From Hippasteria phrygiana (lineage: Eukaryota; Echinodermata; Asteroidea; Valvatida; Goniasteridae): DNA of 64,000 nucleotides. Location of the stretch: contig JAZGUH010000331.1 in the NCBI GenBank assembly GCA_037893225.1, positions 2,604,001-2,668,000 on the forward strand. The letters are read 5' to 3'. Under the pieces are notes generated by a model. That model saw nothing but the letters and a program-made list of their open reading frames with translations, was not told the DNA's origin and made no database searches. How positions within the stretch are numbered: the first letter of the stretch is position 1; every line of letters begins with the position of its first letter. A program made the position numbers and the translations under genes. Below are positions 45,601-58,542 of the stretch, one piece after another.

Positions 45601-48600
45601 CGGCTGAACTGGGGTCCTTGGAGCTGGAAATTGATATGGATGTTGCTGAGGAGTCCCTCTTTCCATCTGTATCAAGATTGTGCGCAATTTCGTTCAATGT
45701 CATACCGAAATACGCCTCATTTGGGGCCCAAGTTGCGTGGTAGGGGTCTCGGCTAGTCCATTGTATAGCAAGTGCACTTATGCGGGAATGGAGAAAAATC
45801 AGTTCGAAAAATACTACTCGCTTATCTCGGCCATCATTTGGCTGAACTTGCGCCTGCGGAGCTGGAAATTGGTCTGGATGTTGCTGTTGAGTCCCTCTTT
45901 CCATCAGTATCAAGATTATGCGCAATTTCGTTCAATGTCAGACCGAAAAACGCCCTGATGTGGGGCCTAAATTGCGCGGTGGGGGTCTCGGCTAGTCCAT
46001 TGTATAGCATGTGAACTTACGCGGAAATGCAGAAAATTTTGTTCGAAAAACCTACTCGCTTGTCTCGGCCATCATTCTCCTGAACTTGGGTCTGTGGAGC
46101 TGGAAATTGGTCTGGATGTTGCTGAGGAGTCCCTCTTTCCATCAATATCAAGATTGTGCGCAATTTCGTTCAATGTCAGATCGAAAAACGCCCTCATTTG
46201 GGGCCCAAGTTGCGTGGTGGGGGTCTTGGCTAGTCCATTGTATAGCATGTGCACTCATGCGGGAATGGAAACAAATTTGTTTGAAAAACCTACTCGCTTA
46301 TCTCGGCCATCATTTGGCTGAACTTGAGTCTGAGGAGCTGGAGATTAGTCTAAATGTTACTGATGAGTCACTCTTTCCATCAATATCAAGATTGTGCGCA
46401 ATTTCGGTCAATGTCAGATCGAAAAACGCCCTCATTTGGGGCCCAAGTTGCGTGGTGGGGGTCTTGACTAGTCCATTGTATAGCATGTGCACTCATGCGG
46501 GAATGGAGAAAAATTTGTTTGAAAAACCTACTCGCTTATCTCGGCCATCATTTGGCTGAACTTGAGTATGAGGAGCTAGAGATTAGTCTAAATGTTACTG
46601 ATGAGTCCCTCTTTCCATCAGTATCAAGATTATGCGCAATTTCGTTCAATGTCAGACCGAAAAATGCCCTCATGTGGGGCCTAAATTACGTGGTGGGGGT
46701 CTCGGCTAGTCCATTGTATAGCATGTGCACTAATGCGGAAATGCAGAAAAATTCTTTCGAAAAACCTACTGGCTTATCTCGGCCATCATTCTCCTGAACT
46801 TGCGTCTGTGGAGCTGGAAATTGGTATGGATGTTGCTGAGGAGTCCCTCTTTCCATCAGTATCAAGATTGTGCGCAATTTCGTTTAACGTCAGACCGAAA
46901 AACGCCCTCATTTGGGGCCTAAGTTGCGTGGTGGGGTTCTCGGCTAGTCCATTGTTAGCATGTACACTCATGCGGGAATGCAGACAAAATCAGTTCGAAA
47001 AATACTACTCGCTTATCTCGGCCATCATTTGGCTGAACTTGGGTCTGAGGAGCTGCAGATTGGTCTGGATGTTGCTGATGAGTCCCTCTTTCCATCAGTA
47101 TCAAGATTGTGCGCAATTTCGTTCAAGATCAGATCGAAAAACGCCCTCATTTCGAGACCAAGTTGCGTGGTGGGGGTCTCTGCTAGTCTTGTGTATAGCA
47201 TGTACACTTAATCGGGAATGCAGAAAAAATCGTTCGAAAAACCTACTCGCTTATCTCGGCCACCATTCGGCTGAACTGGGGTCCTTGGAGCTGGAAATTG
47301 GAATGGATGTTGCTGATGAGTCCCTCTTTCCAACATTATCAAGATTGTGCGCAATTTGGTTAAACATCAGATGGAAAAATTCCCTCATTTTGGGCCTAAG
47401 TTGCGTGGGTGGGGGTCTCTGCTAGTCCATTGTATAGCATGTGCACTTATGCGGGAATGCAGAAAAATACGTTCGAAAAACCTACTCGCTTATCTCGGCC
47501 ATCATTCGGCTGAACTGGGGTCTGCGGAGCTGGAAATTGGTCTGGATGTTGCTGAGGAGTCCCTCTTTCCATCAGTGTCAAGATTGTGCGCAATTTAGTT
47601 AAACATCAGATTGAACAATTTCCTTATTTTGGGCCTAAGTTGCGTGGTGGGGGTCTCGGCTAGTCCATTGTATATCATGTGCACTTATGTGGGAATGCAT
47701 TAAAATTCGTTCGAAAAATACTACTCGCTTATCTCGGCCATCATTTGGCTGAACTTGGGCCTGCGGAGCTGGAAATTGATATGGATGTTGCTGAGGAGTC
47801 CCTCTTTCCATCTGTATCAAGATTGTGCGCAATTTCGTTCAATGTCATACCGAAATACGCCTCATTTGGGGCCCAAGTTGCGTGGTAGGGGTCTCGGCTA
47901 GTCCATTGATAGCAAGTGCACTTATGCGGGAATGGAGAAAAATCAGTTCGAAAAATACTACTCGCTTATCTCGGCCATCATTTGGCTGAACTTGCGCCTG
48001 CGGAGCTGGAAATTGGTCTGGATGTTGCTGTTGAGTCCCTCTTTCCATCAGTATCAAGATTATGCACAATTTCGTTCAATGTCAGACCGAAATCGCCCTC
48101 ATGTGGGGCCTAAATTGCGCGGTGGGGGTCTCGGCTAGTCCATTGTATAGCATGTGAACTTACGCGGAAATGCAGAAAATTTTGTTCGAAAAACCTACTC
48201 GCTTGTCTCGGCCATCATTCTCCTGAACTTGGGTCTGTGGAGCTGGAAATTGGTCTGGATGTTGCTGAGGAGTCCCTCTTTCCATCAATATCAAGATTGT
48301 GCGCAATTTCGTTCAATGTCAGATCGAAAAACGCCCTCATTTGGGGCCCAAGTTGCGTGGTGGGGGTCTTGGCTAGTCCATTGTATAGCATGTGCACTCA
48401 AGCGGGAATGGAGACAAATTTGTTTGAAAAACCTACTCGCTTATCTCGGCCATCATTTGGCTGAACTTGAGTCTGAGGAGCTGGAGATTAGTCTAAATGT
48501 TACTGATGAGTCACTCTTTCCATCAGTATCAAGATTATGCGCAATTTCGTTCAATGTCAGACCGAAAAACGCCCTCATGTGGGGCCTAAATTGCGTGGTG

Positions 48601-49355
48601 GGGGTCTCGGCTAGTCCATTGTATAGCATGTGCACTTATGCGGAAATGCAGAAAAATTCTTTCGAAAAACCTACTGGCTTATCTCGGCCATCATTCTCCT
48701 GAACTTGCGTCTGTGGAGCTGGAAATTGGTATGGATGTTGCTGAGGAGTCCCTCTTTCCAACAGTATCAAGATTGTGCGCAATTTCGTTCAATGTCAGAC
48801 CGAAAAACGCTCTCATTTGGGGCCCAAGTTGCGTGGTTTGGGTCTCAGCTAGTCCATTGTATAGCATGTACACTCATGCGGGAATGCAGAAAAAATCAGT
48901 TCGAAAACAAATACTCGCTTATCTCGGCCATCATTCGGCTGAACTGGCGTCTGTTGAGCTGGAAATTGGTATGGATGTTGCTGAGGAGTCCCTCTTTCCA
49001 TCAGTATCAAGATTGTGCGCAATTTCGTTTAACGTCAGACCGAAAAACGCCCTCATTTGGGGCCTAAGTTGCGTGGTGGGGTTCTCGGCTAGTCCATTGT
49101 TAGCATGTACACTCATGCGGGAATGCAGACAAAATCAGTTCGAAAAATATTACTTGCTTATCTCGGCCATCATTTGGCTGAACTTGGGTCTGAGGAGCTG
49201 CAGATTGGTCTGGATGTTGCTGATGAGTCCCTCTTTCCATCAGTATCAAGATTGTGCGCAATTTCGTTCAAGATCAGATCGAAAAACGCCCTCATTTGGA
49301 GACCAAGTTGCGTGGTGGGGGTCTCTGCTAGTCTTGTGTATAGCATGTACACTTA
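45600..49355. repeat. 2,144-bp (9-monomer) duplication within array 2
   Basis: About 45,600-47,210 aligns with about 47,740-49,355 at offsets of 2,143-2,145 bp. Shared markers are CCGAAATACGCCTCATTTGG, TGTTGCTGTTGAGTCCC, GTGAACTTACGCGGAAATGC and ATTAGTCTAAATGTTACTGATG. The first copy is one monomer shorter between the ATTAGTC and CCATTGTTAGC markers and carries a different monomer there. Confidence 0.82.
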
Positions 49356-49729
49356 ATCGGGAATGCAGAAAAAATCGTTCGAGAAACCTACTCGCTTATC
49401 TCGGCCACCTTTCGGCTGAACTGGGGTCCTTGGAGCTGGAAATTGGAATGGATGTTGCTGAGGAGTCCCTCTTTCCAACAGTATCAAGATTGTGCGCAAT
49501 TTCGTTCAATGTCAGACAGAAAAACGCCACCATTTGGGGCCCAAGTTGCGTGGTTGGGGTCTCGGCTAGTGCATTGTATAGCATGTGCACTTTTGCGGGA
49601 ATGCAGACAAATTCTTTCGAAAAAGATACTCGCCTATTTCGGCCATCATTCGGCTGAACTTGAGTCTGAGGAGCTGGAGATTGTTCTGGATGTTGCTGAG
49701 GAGTCCCTCTTTCCAACAGTATCAAGATT

Positions 49730-52590
49730 GTGCGCAATTTCGTTCAACATCAGATCGAAAAACGCCCTAATTTGGGGCCCAAGTTGCGTGGGGGGGGGGG
49801 GGGGGGGTGGGGGGGGGGGGTTCGGCTAGTCCATTGTATGGCGTGTGCACTTAAGCTAGAATGCAGAAAAATTAGTTCAAAAAACCTACTCGCTTATGTC
49901 CGCCATCATTCAGCTGAACTGAGGTCTGAGGAGCTGGAGATTTGTTTGGATGTTGCTAATTAGTCCCTCTTTCCAACAATATCCAGATTGTGCGCAATTT
50001 TGTTCAACATCAGATCGAAAAACGTCCTCATTTGGGGCCCAAGTTGCGTGGTGGGGGTCTCGGCTAGTCCATTGTATAGCATGTGCACTTTTGCGGGAAT
50101 GCAGAAAAATTCGTTCGAAAAACCTACTCGCTTGTCTCGGCCATCATTCGGCTAACCTGGGGTCTGTGGAGCTGGAAATTGGTCGGGATGTTGCTGAGGA
50201 GTCCCTCTTTCCATCAGTATCAAGATTGTGCGCAGTTTTGTTCAACGTCATACCGAAAAACGCCCTCATTTGGGGCCCAAGTTGCATGGGGGGGGGGGGG
50301 GTCTCGGCTAGTCCATTGCATAGCATGTACACTCATGCGGGAATGCAGACAAAAATCAGTTCGAAAAATACTACTCGCTTATCTCGGCCATCATTTGGCT
50401 GAATTTGGGCCTGCGGAGCTGGAAATTGGTCTGGATTTTGCTGAGGAGTCCCTCTTTCCATCAGTATTAAGATTGTGTGCAATTTCGTTCAATGTCAGAC
50501 TGAAAAACGCCCTCATTTGGGGCCCAAGTTGCGTGGTGGGGGTCTCGGCTAGTCCATTGCATAGCATGTACACTCTTGCGGGAAAGCAGGAAAAATCAGT
50601 TCGAAAAAAAATACTCGCTTATCTCGGCCATCATTCGGCTGAACTGGCGTCTGTGGAGCTGGAAATTGGTATGGATGTTGCTGAGGAGTCCCTCTTTCCA
50701 ACAGTATCCAGATTGTGCGCAATTTTGTTCAACATCAGATCGAAAAACGTCCTCATTTGGGGCCCAAGTTGCGTGGTGGGGGTCTTGGCTAGTCCATTGT
50801 ATAGCATGTGCACTTTTGCGGGAATGCAGAAAAATTCGTTCGAAAAACCTACTCGCATGTCTCGGCCATCATTCGGCTAACCTGGGGTCTGTGGAGCTGG
50901 AAATTGGTCGGGATGTTGCTGAGGGGTCCCTCTTTCCATCAGTATCAACATTGTGCGCAGTTTCGTTCAACGTCAGACCGAAAAACGCCCTCATTTGGGG
51001 GCCAAGTTGCGTGGTGGGGGTCTCTGCTAGTCCATTGTATAGCATGTACACTCTTGCGGGAATGGAGACAAATTGGTTTGAAAAACCTACTCGCTTATCT
51101 CGGCCATTATTTGGCTGAACTTGGGTCTTAGGAGCTGGAGATTGGTATGGATGTTGCTGAGGAGTCCCTCTTTCCAACAGTATCAAGATTGTGCGCAATT
51201 TTGTTCAACATCAGTTCGAAAAACGCCTTAATTTGGGGCCCAAGTTGCGTTGGGGGGGGGGGGGGAGGATTCGGCTTGCCATTGTATGGCATGTGCACTT
51301 AAGCGGGAATGCAGAACAATTTGTTCGAAAAACCTACTCGCTTATGTCCGCCATCATTCAGCTGAACTGAGGTCTGAGGAGCTGGTGATTGGTTTGGATG
51401 TTGGTAATGAATCCCTCTTTCCAACAGTATCCAGATTGTGCGCAATTTTGTTCAACATCAGATCGAAAAACGTCCTCATTTGGGGCCAAGTTGCGTGGTG
51501 GGGGTCTTGAATAGTCCATTGTATAGCATGTGCACTTTTCCGGGAATGCAGAAAAAATCTGTTCGAAAAAAAATACTCGCTTATCTCGGCCATCATTCGG
51601 CTGAACTGGCGTCTGTGGAGCTGGAAATTGGTATGGATGTTGCTGAGGAGTCCCTCTTTCCAACAGTATCAAGATTGTGCGCAATTTCGTTCAACATCAG
51701 TTCGAAAAACGCCTTAATTTGGGGCCCAAGTTGCGTTGGGGGGGGGGGGGGGGGGGGGAGGAATCGGCTTGCCATTGTATAGCATGTGCACTTAAGCGGG
51801 AATGCAGAACAAATTGTTCGAAAAACCTACTCGCTTATGTCCGCCATCATTCGGCTGAACTGAGGTCTGAGGAGCTGGTGATTGGTTTGGATGTTGGTAA
51901 TGAGTCTCTCTTTCCAACAGTATCAAGATTGTGCGCAATTTTGTTCAACATCAGATCGAAAAACGTCCTCATTTGGGGCCAAGTTGCGTGGTGGGGGTCT
52001 TGGCTAGTCCATTGTATAGCATGTGCACTTTTGCGGGAATGCCGAAAAAATCAGTTCGAACAAAAATACTCGCTTATCTCGGCTATCATTCGGCTGAACT
52101 GGCGTCTGTGGAGCTGGAAATTGGTATGGATGTTGCTGAGGAGTCCCTCTTTCCAACAGTATCAAGATTGTGCGCAATTTCGTTCAACATCAGTTCGAAA
52201 AACGCCTTAATTTGGGGCCCAAGTTGCGTTGGGGGGGGGGGGGGGGGGAGGATTCGGCTTGCCATTGTATAGCATGTGCACTTAAGCGGGAATGCAGAAA
52301 AATTTGTTCGAAAAACCTACTCGCTTATGTCCGCCATCTTTCAGCTGAACTGAGGTCTGAGGAGCTGGTGATTGGTTTGGATGTTGGTAATGAGTCCCTC
52401 TTTCCAACAGTATCCAGATTGTGCGCAATTTTGTTCAACATCAGATCGAAAAACGTCCTCATTTGGGGCCAAGTTGCGTGGTGGGGGTCTTGGCTAGTCC
52501 ATTGTATAGCATGTGCACTTTTCCGGGAATGCAGAAAAATTCGTTCGAAAAACCTAAGTACTCGCTTGTCTCGGCCATCATTCGGCTAAC
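49730..52590. repeat. Partial third copy of the 5.3-kb unit
   Basis: The order of markers from the G18-T-G12 tract (49790) through the G tracts at 50288, 51252, 51738 and 52231 follows 33,182-35,900 and 38,509-41,200. It breaks near 52,555, where CTAAGTACTCGC carries a 4-bp insertion at the monomer joint. Confidence 0.85.
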
Positions 52591-53670
52591 CTGGGGTCTG
52601 TGGAGCTGGAAATTGGTCGGGATGTTGCTGAGGGGTCCCTCTTTCCATCAGTTTCAAGATTGTGCGCAGTTTCGTTCAACGTCAGACCGAAAAACGCCCT
52701 CATTTGGGGCCCAAGTTGCGTGGTGGGGGTCTCGGCTAGTCCATTGTATAGCATGTACACTCATGCGGGAATGCAGACAAAAATCAGTTCGAAAAACCTA
52801 CTCGCTTATGTCCGCCATCATTCGGCTGAAATGAGGTCTGAGGAGCTGGTGATTGGTTTGGATGTTGCTAATGAGTCCCTCTTTCCAACAGTATCCAGAT
52901 TGTGCGCAATTTTGTTCAACATCAGATCGAAAAACGTCATCATTTTGGGCCCAAGTTGCGTGGTGGGGGTCTCGTCTAGTCCATTGCAGGAATGCAGAAA
53001 AAATCAGTTCGAAAAACTTACTCGCTTGTCTCGGCCATCATTCGGCTAACCTGGGGTCTGTGGAGCTGGAAATTGGTCTGGATTTTGCTGATGAGTCCCT
53101 CTTTCAATCAGTATCAAGATTGTGAGCAATTTTGTTCAACGTCAGACCGAAAAACACCCTCATTTGGGGCCCAAGTTGCGTAGTGGGGGTCTCGGCTAGT
53201 CCATTGTATAGCATGTACACTCATGCAGGAATGCAGACAAAATCAGTTCGAAAAAAATAACTCGCTTATCTCGGCCATCATTCGGCTGAACTGCCGTCTG
53301 TGGAGCTGGAAATTGGTCGGGATGTTGCTGAGGAGTCCCTCTTTCCAACAGTATCAAGATTGTGCGCAATTTCGTTCAATGTCAGACCGAAAAACGCCCT
53401 CTTTGGTGTGGGGTTCTCGGCTAGTCCATTATATAGCATGTACACTCATGCGTGAATGCAGACAAAATCAGTTCCAAAAAATATACTCGCTTATCTCGGC
53501 CATCATTCGGCTGACCTGGCGTCTGTGGAGCTGGAAATTGGTCGGGATGTTGCTGAGGAGTCCCTCTTTCCAACAGTATCAAGATTGTGCGCAATTTCGA
53601 TCAACATCAGATCGAAAAACGCCTTAATTTGGGGCCCAAGTTGCGTTGGGGGGGGGGGGGGGGGGGGGGG
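49790..53670 (+). repeat. Poly-G expansions in array 2, right group
   Basis: Tracts lie at 49790-49820 (G18-T-G12), 50288 (G14), 51252 (G14), 51738 (G21), 52231 (G18) and 53648 (G23). The first is homologous to the G7-T-G16/17/18 tracts elsewhere, but there the T sits after seven G, not eighteen. Confidence 0.92.
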
Positions 53671-56600
53671 AGGTTTCGGCTTGTCCATTGTATAGCATGT
53701 GCACTTAAGCGGGAATGCAGAAAAGTTAGTTCGAAAAACCTACTCGTTTATGTCCGCCATCATTCGGCTGAAATGAGGTCTGAGGAGCTGGTGATTGGTT
53801 TGGATGTTGCTAATGATTCCGTCTTTCCAACAGTATCCAGATTGTGCGCAATTTTGTTGAACATCAGATCGAAAAACGTCCTCATTTGGGGCCCAAGTTG
53901 CGTGGTGGGGGTCTCGTCTAGTCCATTGTATAGCATGTGCACTTTTGCGGGAATGCATAAAAATTCGTTTGAAAAACTTACTCGCTTGTCTCGGCCATAA
54001 TTCGGCTAACCTGGGGTCTGTGGAGCTGGAAATTGGTCTGCATGTTGCTGATGAGTCCCTCTTTCAATCAGTATCAAGATTGTGCGCAATTTTGTTCAAC
54101 GTCAGACCGAAAAACACCCTCATTTGGGGCCCAAGTTGCCTGGTGGGGGTCTCGGCTAGTCCATTGTATAGCATGTACACTCATGCGGGAATGCAGACAA
54201 AATCAGTTCGGAAAAAAAAATACTCGCTTATCTCGGCCATCATTTGGCTGAACTTGGGCCTGCGGAGCTGGAAATTGGTATGGATGTTGCTGAGGAGTCC
54301 CTCTTTCCAACAGTATCAAGATTGTGCGCAATTTCGTTCAATGTCAGACCGAAAAACGCCCTCATTTGGGGCCCAAGTTGCGTGGTGGGGGTTTCGGCTA
54401 GTCCATTGTATAGCATGTGCACTTTTGCGGGAAATGAGTCAAATTGGTTTGAAAAATCTACTCGCTTATCTCGGCCATCATTTGGCTGAACTTGGGTCTG
54501 AGGAGCTGGAGATTGGTCTGGATGTTGCTGATGAGTCCCTCTTTCAATCAGTATCAAGATTGTGCGCAATTTTGTTCAACGTCAGACCGAAAAACGCCCT
54601 CATTTGGGGCCCAAGTTGCGTGGTGGGGGTCTCGGCTAGTCCATTGTATAGCATGTACACCCATGCGGGAATGCAGACAAAATCAGGTCGAAAAAAAATA
54701 CTCGCTTATCTCGGCCATCATTCGGCTGAACTGGCGTCTGTGGGGCTGGAAATTGGTCGGGATGTTGCTGAGGAGTCCCTCTTTCCAACAGTATCAAGAT
54801 TGTGCGCAATTTCGTTCAATGTCAGACCGAAAAACGTCCTCATTTGGGGCCCAAGTTGCGTGGTTGGGGTCTCGGCTAGTGCATTGTATAGCATGTGCAC
54901 TTATGCGGGAATGCAGACAAATTCTTTCGAAAAACCTACTCGCCTATTTCGGCTATCATTCGGCTGAACTTGGGTCTGAGGAGCTGGGGATTGGTCTGGA
55001 TGTTGCTGATGAGTCCCTCTTTCCATCAGTATCAAGATTGTGCGCAGTTTCGTTCAACGTCAGACCGAAAAACGCCCTCTTTGGTGGTGGGGTTCTCGGC
55101 TAGTCCATTGTATAGCATGTACACTCATGCGGGAATGCAGACAAAATCAGTTCGAAAAAGAACTACTCGCTTATCTCGGCCATCATTTGGCTGAACTTGG
55201 GCCTGCGGAGCTGGAAATTGGTATGGATGTTGCTGAGGAGTCCCTCTTTCCAACAGTATCAAGATTGTGCGCAATTTTGTTAAATGTCAGACCGAAAAAT
55301 GCCCTCATTTGGGGCCCAAGTTGCGTGGTGGGGGTTTCGGCTAGTCCATTGTATAGCAAGTGCACTTATGCGGGAAATGAGTCAAATTGGTTTGAAAAAT
55401 CTACTCGCTTATCTCGGCCATCATTTGGCTGAACTTGGGTCTGAGGAGCTGGAGATTGGTCTGGATGTTGCTGATGAGTCCCTCTTTCAATCAGTATCAA
55501 GATTGTGCGCAATTTTGTTCAACGTCAGACCGAAAAACGCCCTCATTTGGGGCCCAAGTTGCGTGGTGGGGGTCTCGGCTAGTCCATTGTATAGCATGTA
55601 CACCCATGCGGGAATGCAGACAAAATCAGTTCGAAAAAAAATACTCGCTTATCTCGGCCATCATTCGGCTGAACTGGCGTCTGTGGGGCTGGAAATTGGT
55701 CGGGATGTTGCTGAGGAGTCCCTCTTTCCAACAGTATCAAGATTGTGCGCAATTTCGTTCAATGTGAGACCGAAAAACGTCCTCATTTGGGGCCCAAGTT
55801 GCGTGGTTGGGGTCTCGGCTAGTGCATTGTATAGCATGTGCACTTTTGCGGGAATGCATACAAATTCGTTTGAAAAACTTACTCGCTTGTCTCGGCCATA
55901 ATTCGGCTAACCTGGGGTCTGTGGAGCTGGAAATTGGTCTGCATGTTGCTGATGAGTCCCTCTTTCAATCAGTATCAAGATTGTGCGCAATTTTGTTCAA
56001 CGTCAGACCGAAAAACACCCTCATTTGGGGCCCAAGTTGCCTGGTGGGGGTCTCGGCTAGTCCATTGTATAGCATGTACACTCATGCGGGAATGCAGACA
56101 AAATCAGTTCGGAAAAAAAAATACTCGCTTATCTCGGCCATCATTTGGCTGAACTTGGGCCTGCGGAGCTGGAAATTGGTATGGATGTTGCTGAGGAGTC
56201 CCTCTTTCCAACAGTATCAAGATTGTGCGCAATTTCGTTCAATGTCAGACCGAAAAACGCCCTCATTTGGGGCCCAAGTTGCGTGGTGGGGGTTTCGGCT
56301 AGTCCATTGTATAGCATGTGCACTTTTGCGGGAAATGAGTCAAATTGGTTTGAAAAATCTACTCGCTTATCTCGGCCATCATTTGGCTGAACTTGGGTCT
56401 GAGGAGCTGGAGATTGGTCTGGATATTGCTGATGAGTCCCTCTTTCAATCAGTATCAAGATTGTGCGCAATTTTGTTCAACGTCAGACCGAAAAACGCCC
56501 TCATTTGGGGCCCAAGTTGCGTGGTGGGGGTCTCGGCTAGTCCATTGTATAGCATGTACACCCATGCGGGAATGCAGACAAAATCAGGTCGAAAAAAAAT

Positions 56601-57108
56601 ACTCGCTTATCTCGGCCATCATTCGGCTGAACTGGCGTCTGTGGGGCTGGAAATTGGTCGGGATGTTGCTGAGAAGTCCCTCTTTCCAACAGTATCAAGA
56701 TTGTGCGCAATTTCGTTCAATGTCAGACCGAAAAACGTCCTCATTTGGGGCCCAAGTTGCGTGGTTGGGGTCTCGGCTAGTGCATTGTATAGCATGTGCA
56801 CTTATGCGGGAATGCAGACAAATTCTTTCGAAAAACCTACTCGCCTATTTCGGCTATCATTCGGCTGAACTTGGGTCTGAGGAGCTGGGGATTGGTCTGG
56901 ATGTTGCTGATGAGTCCCTCTTTCCATCAGTATCAAGATTGTGCGCAATTTTGTTAAATGTCAGACCGAAAAATGCCCTCATTTGGGGCCCAAGTTGCGT
57001 GGTGGGGGTTTCGGCTAGTCCATTGTATAGCAAGTGCACTTATGCGGGAAATGAGTCAAATTGGTTTGAAAAATCTACTCGCTTATCTCGGCCATCATTT
57101 GGCTGAAC

Positions 57109-58542
57109 TTGGGTCTGAGGAGCTGGAGATTGGTCTGGATGTTGCTGATGAGTCCCTCTTTCAATCAGTATCAAGATTGTGCGCAATTTTGTTCAACGTC
57201 AGACCGAAAAACGCCCTCATTTGGGGCCCAAGTTGCGTGGTGGGGGTCTCGGCTAGTCCATTGTATAGCATGTACACCCATGCGGGAATGCAGACAAAAT
57301 CAGGTCGAAAAAAAATACTCGCTTATCTCGGCCATCATTCGGCTGAACTGGCGTCTGTGGGGCTGGAAATTGGTCGGGATGTTGCTGAGGAGTCCCTCTT
57401 TCCAACAGTATCAAGATTGTGCGCAATTTCGTTCAATGTCAGACCGAAAAACGTCCTCATTTGGGGCCCAAGTTGCGTGGTTGGGGTCTCGGCTAGTGCA
57501 TTGTATAGCATGTGCACTTATGGGGGAATGCAGACAAATTCTTTCGAAAAACCTACTCGCTTGTCTCGGCCATAATTCGGCTAACCTGGGGTCTGTGGAG
57601 CTGGAAATTGGTCTGCATGTTGCTGATGAGTCCCTCTTTCAATCAGTATCAAGATTGTGCGCAATTTTGTTCAACGTCAGACCGAAAAACACCCTCATTT
57701 GGGGCCCAAGTTGCCTGGTGGGGGTCTCGGCTAGTCCATTGTATAGCATGTACACTCATGCGGGAATGCAGACAAAATCAGTTCGGAAAAAAAAATACTC
57801 GCTTATCTCGGCCATCATTTGGCTGAACTTGGGCCTGCGGAGCTGGAAATTGGTATGGATGTTGCTGAGGAGTCCCTCTTTCCAACAGTATCAAGATTGT
57901 GCGCAATTTCGTTCAATGTCAGACCGAAAAACGCCCTCATTTGGGGCCCAAGTTGCGTGGTGGGGGTTTCGGCTAGTCCATTGTATAGCATGTGCACTTT
58001 TGCGGGAAATGAGTCAAATTGGTTTGAAAAATCTACTCGCTTATCTCGGCCATCATTTGGCTGAACTTGGGTCTGAGGAGCTGGAGATTGGTCTGGATGT
58101 TGCTGATGAGTCCCTCTTTCAATCAGTATCAAGATTGTGCGCAATTTTGTTCAACGTCAGACCGAAAAACGCCCTCATTTGGGGCCCAAGTTGCGTGGTG
58201 GGGGTCTCGGCTAGTCCATTGTATAGCATGTACACCCATGCGGGAATGCAGACAAAATCAGGTCGAAAAAAAATACTCGCTTATCTCGGCCATCATTCGG
58301 CTGAACTGGCGTCTGTGGGGCTGGAAATTGGTCGGGATGTTGCTGAGAAGTCCCTCTTTCCAACAGTATCAAGATTGTGCGCAATTTCGTTCAATGTCAG
58401 ACCGAAAAACGTCCTCATTTGGGGCCCAAGTTGCGTGGTTGGGGTCTCGGCTAGTGCATTGTATAGCATGTGCACTTATGCGGGAATGCAGACAAATTCT
58501 TTCGAAAAACCTACTCGCCTATTTCGGCTATCATTCAGCTGA
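57109..58542 (+). other. Longest open frame within the satellite (477 codons), considered non-genic
   Basis: An open frame crosses six monomers. It starts at TTG (first in-frame ATG at 57139) and has no splice or start context distinguishing it from the hundreds of shorter frames in the array. The translation alternates between two monomer readings, one with WKLVWMLLRSPSFQQYQDCA and one with VELEIGLDVADESLF, because monomer length is not a multiple of three and A-run indels shift phase. A third reading on the minus strand gives recurring ~60-codon frames containing LAETPTTQLGPQMR. No known domain is recognisable. It could be translated if the satellite is transcribed, but nothing here shows that. 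Confidence 0.3.

Noticed and set aside
57109..58542. 477-codon frame as a protein-coding gene
   Set aside because: It consists only of satellite monomers read in alternating phases, begins at a non-ATG codon, and has dozens of equivalent shorter frames on both strands. No domain or splice context supports a gene.
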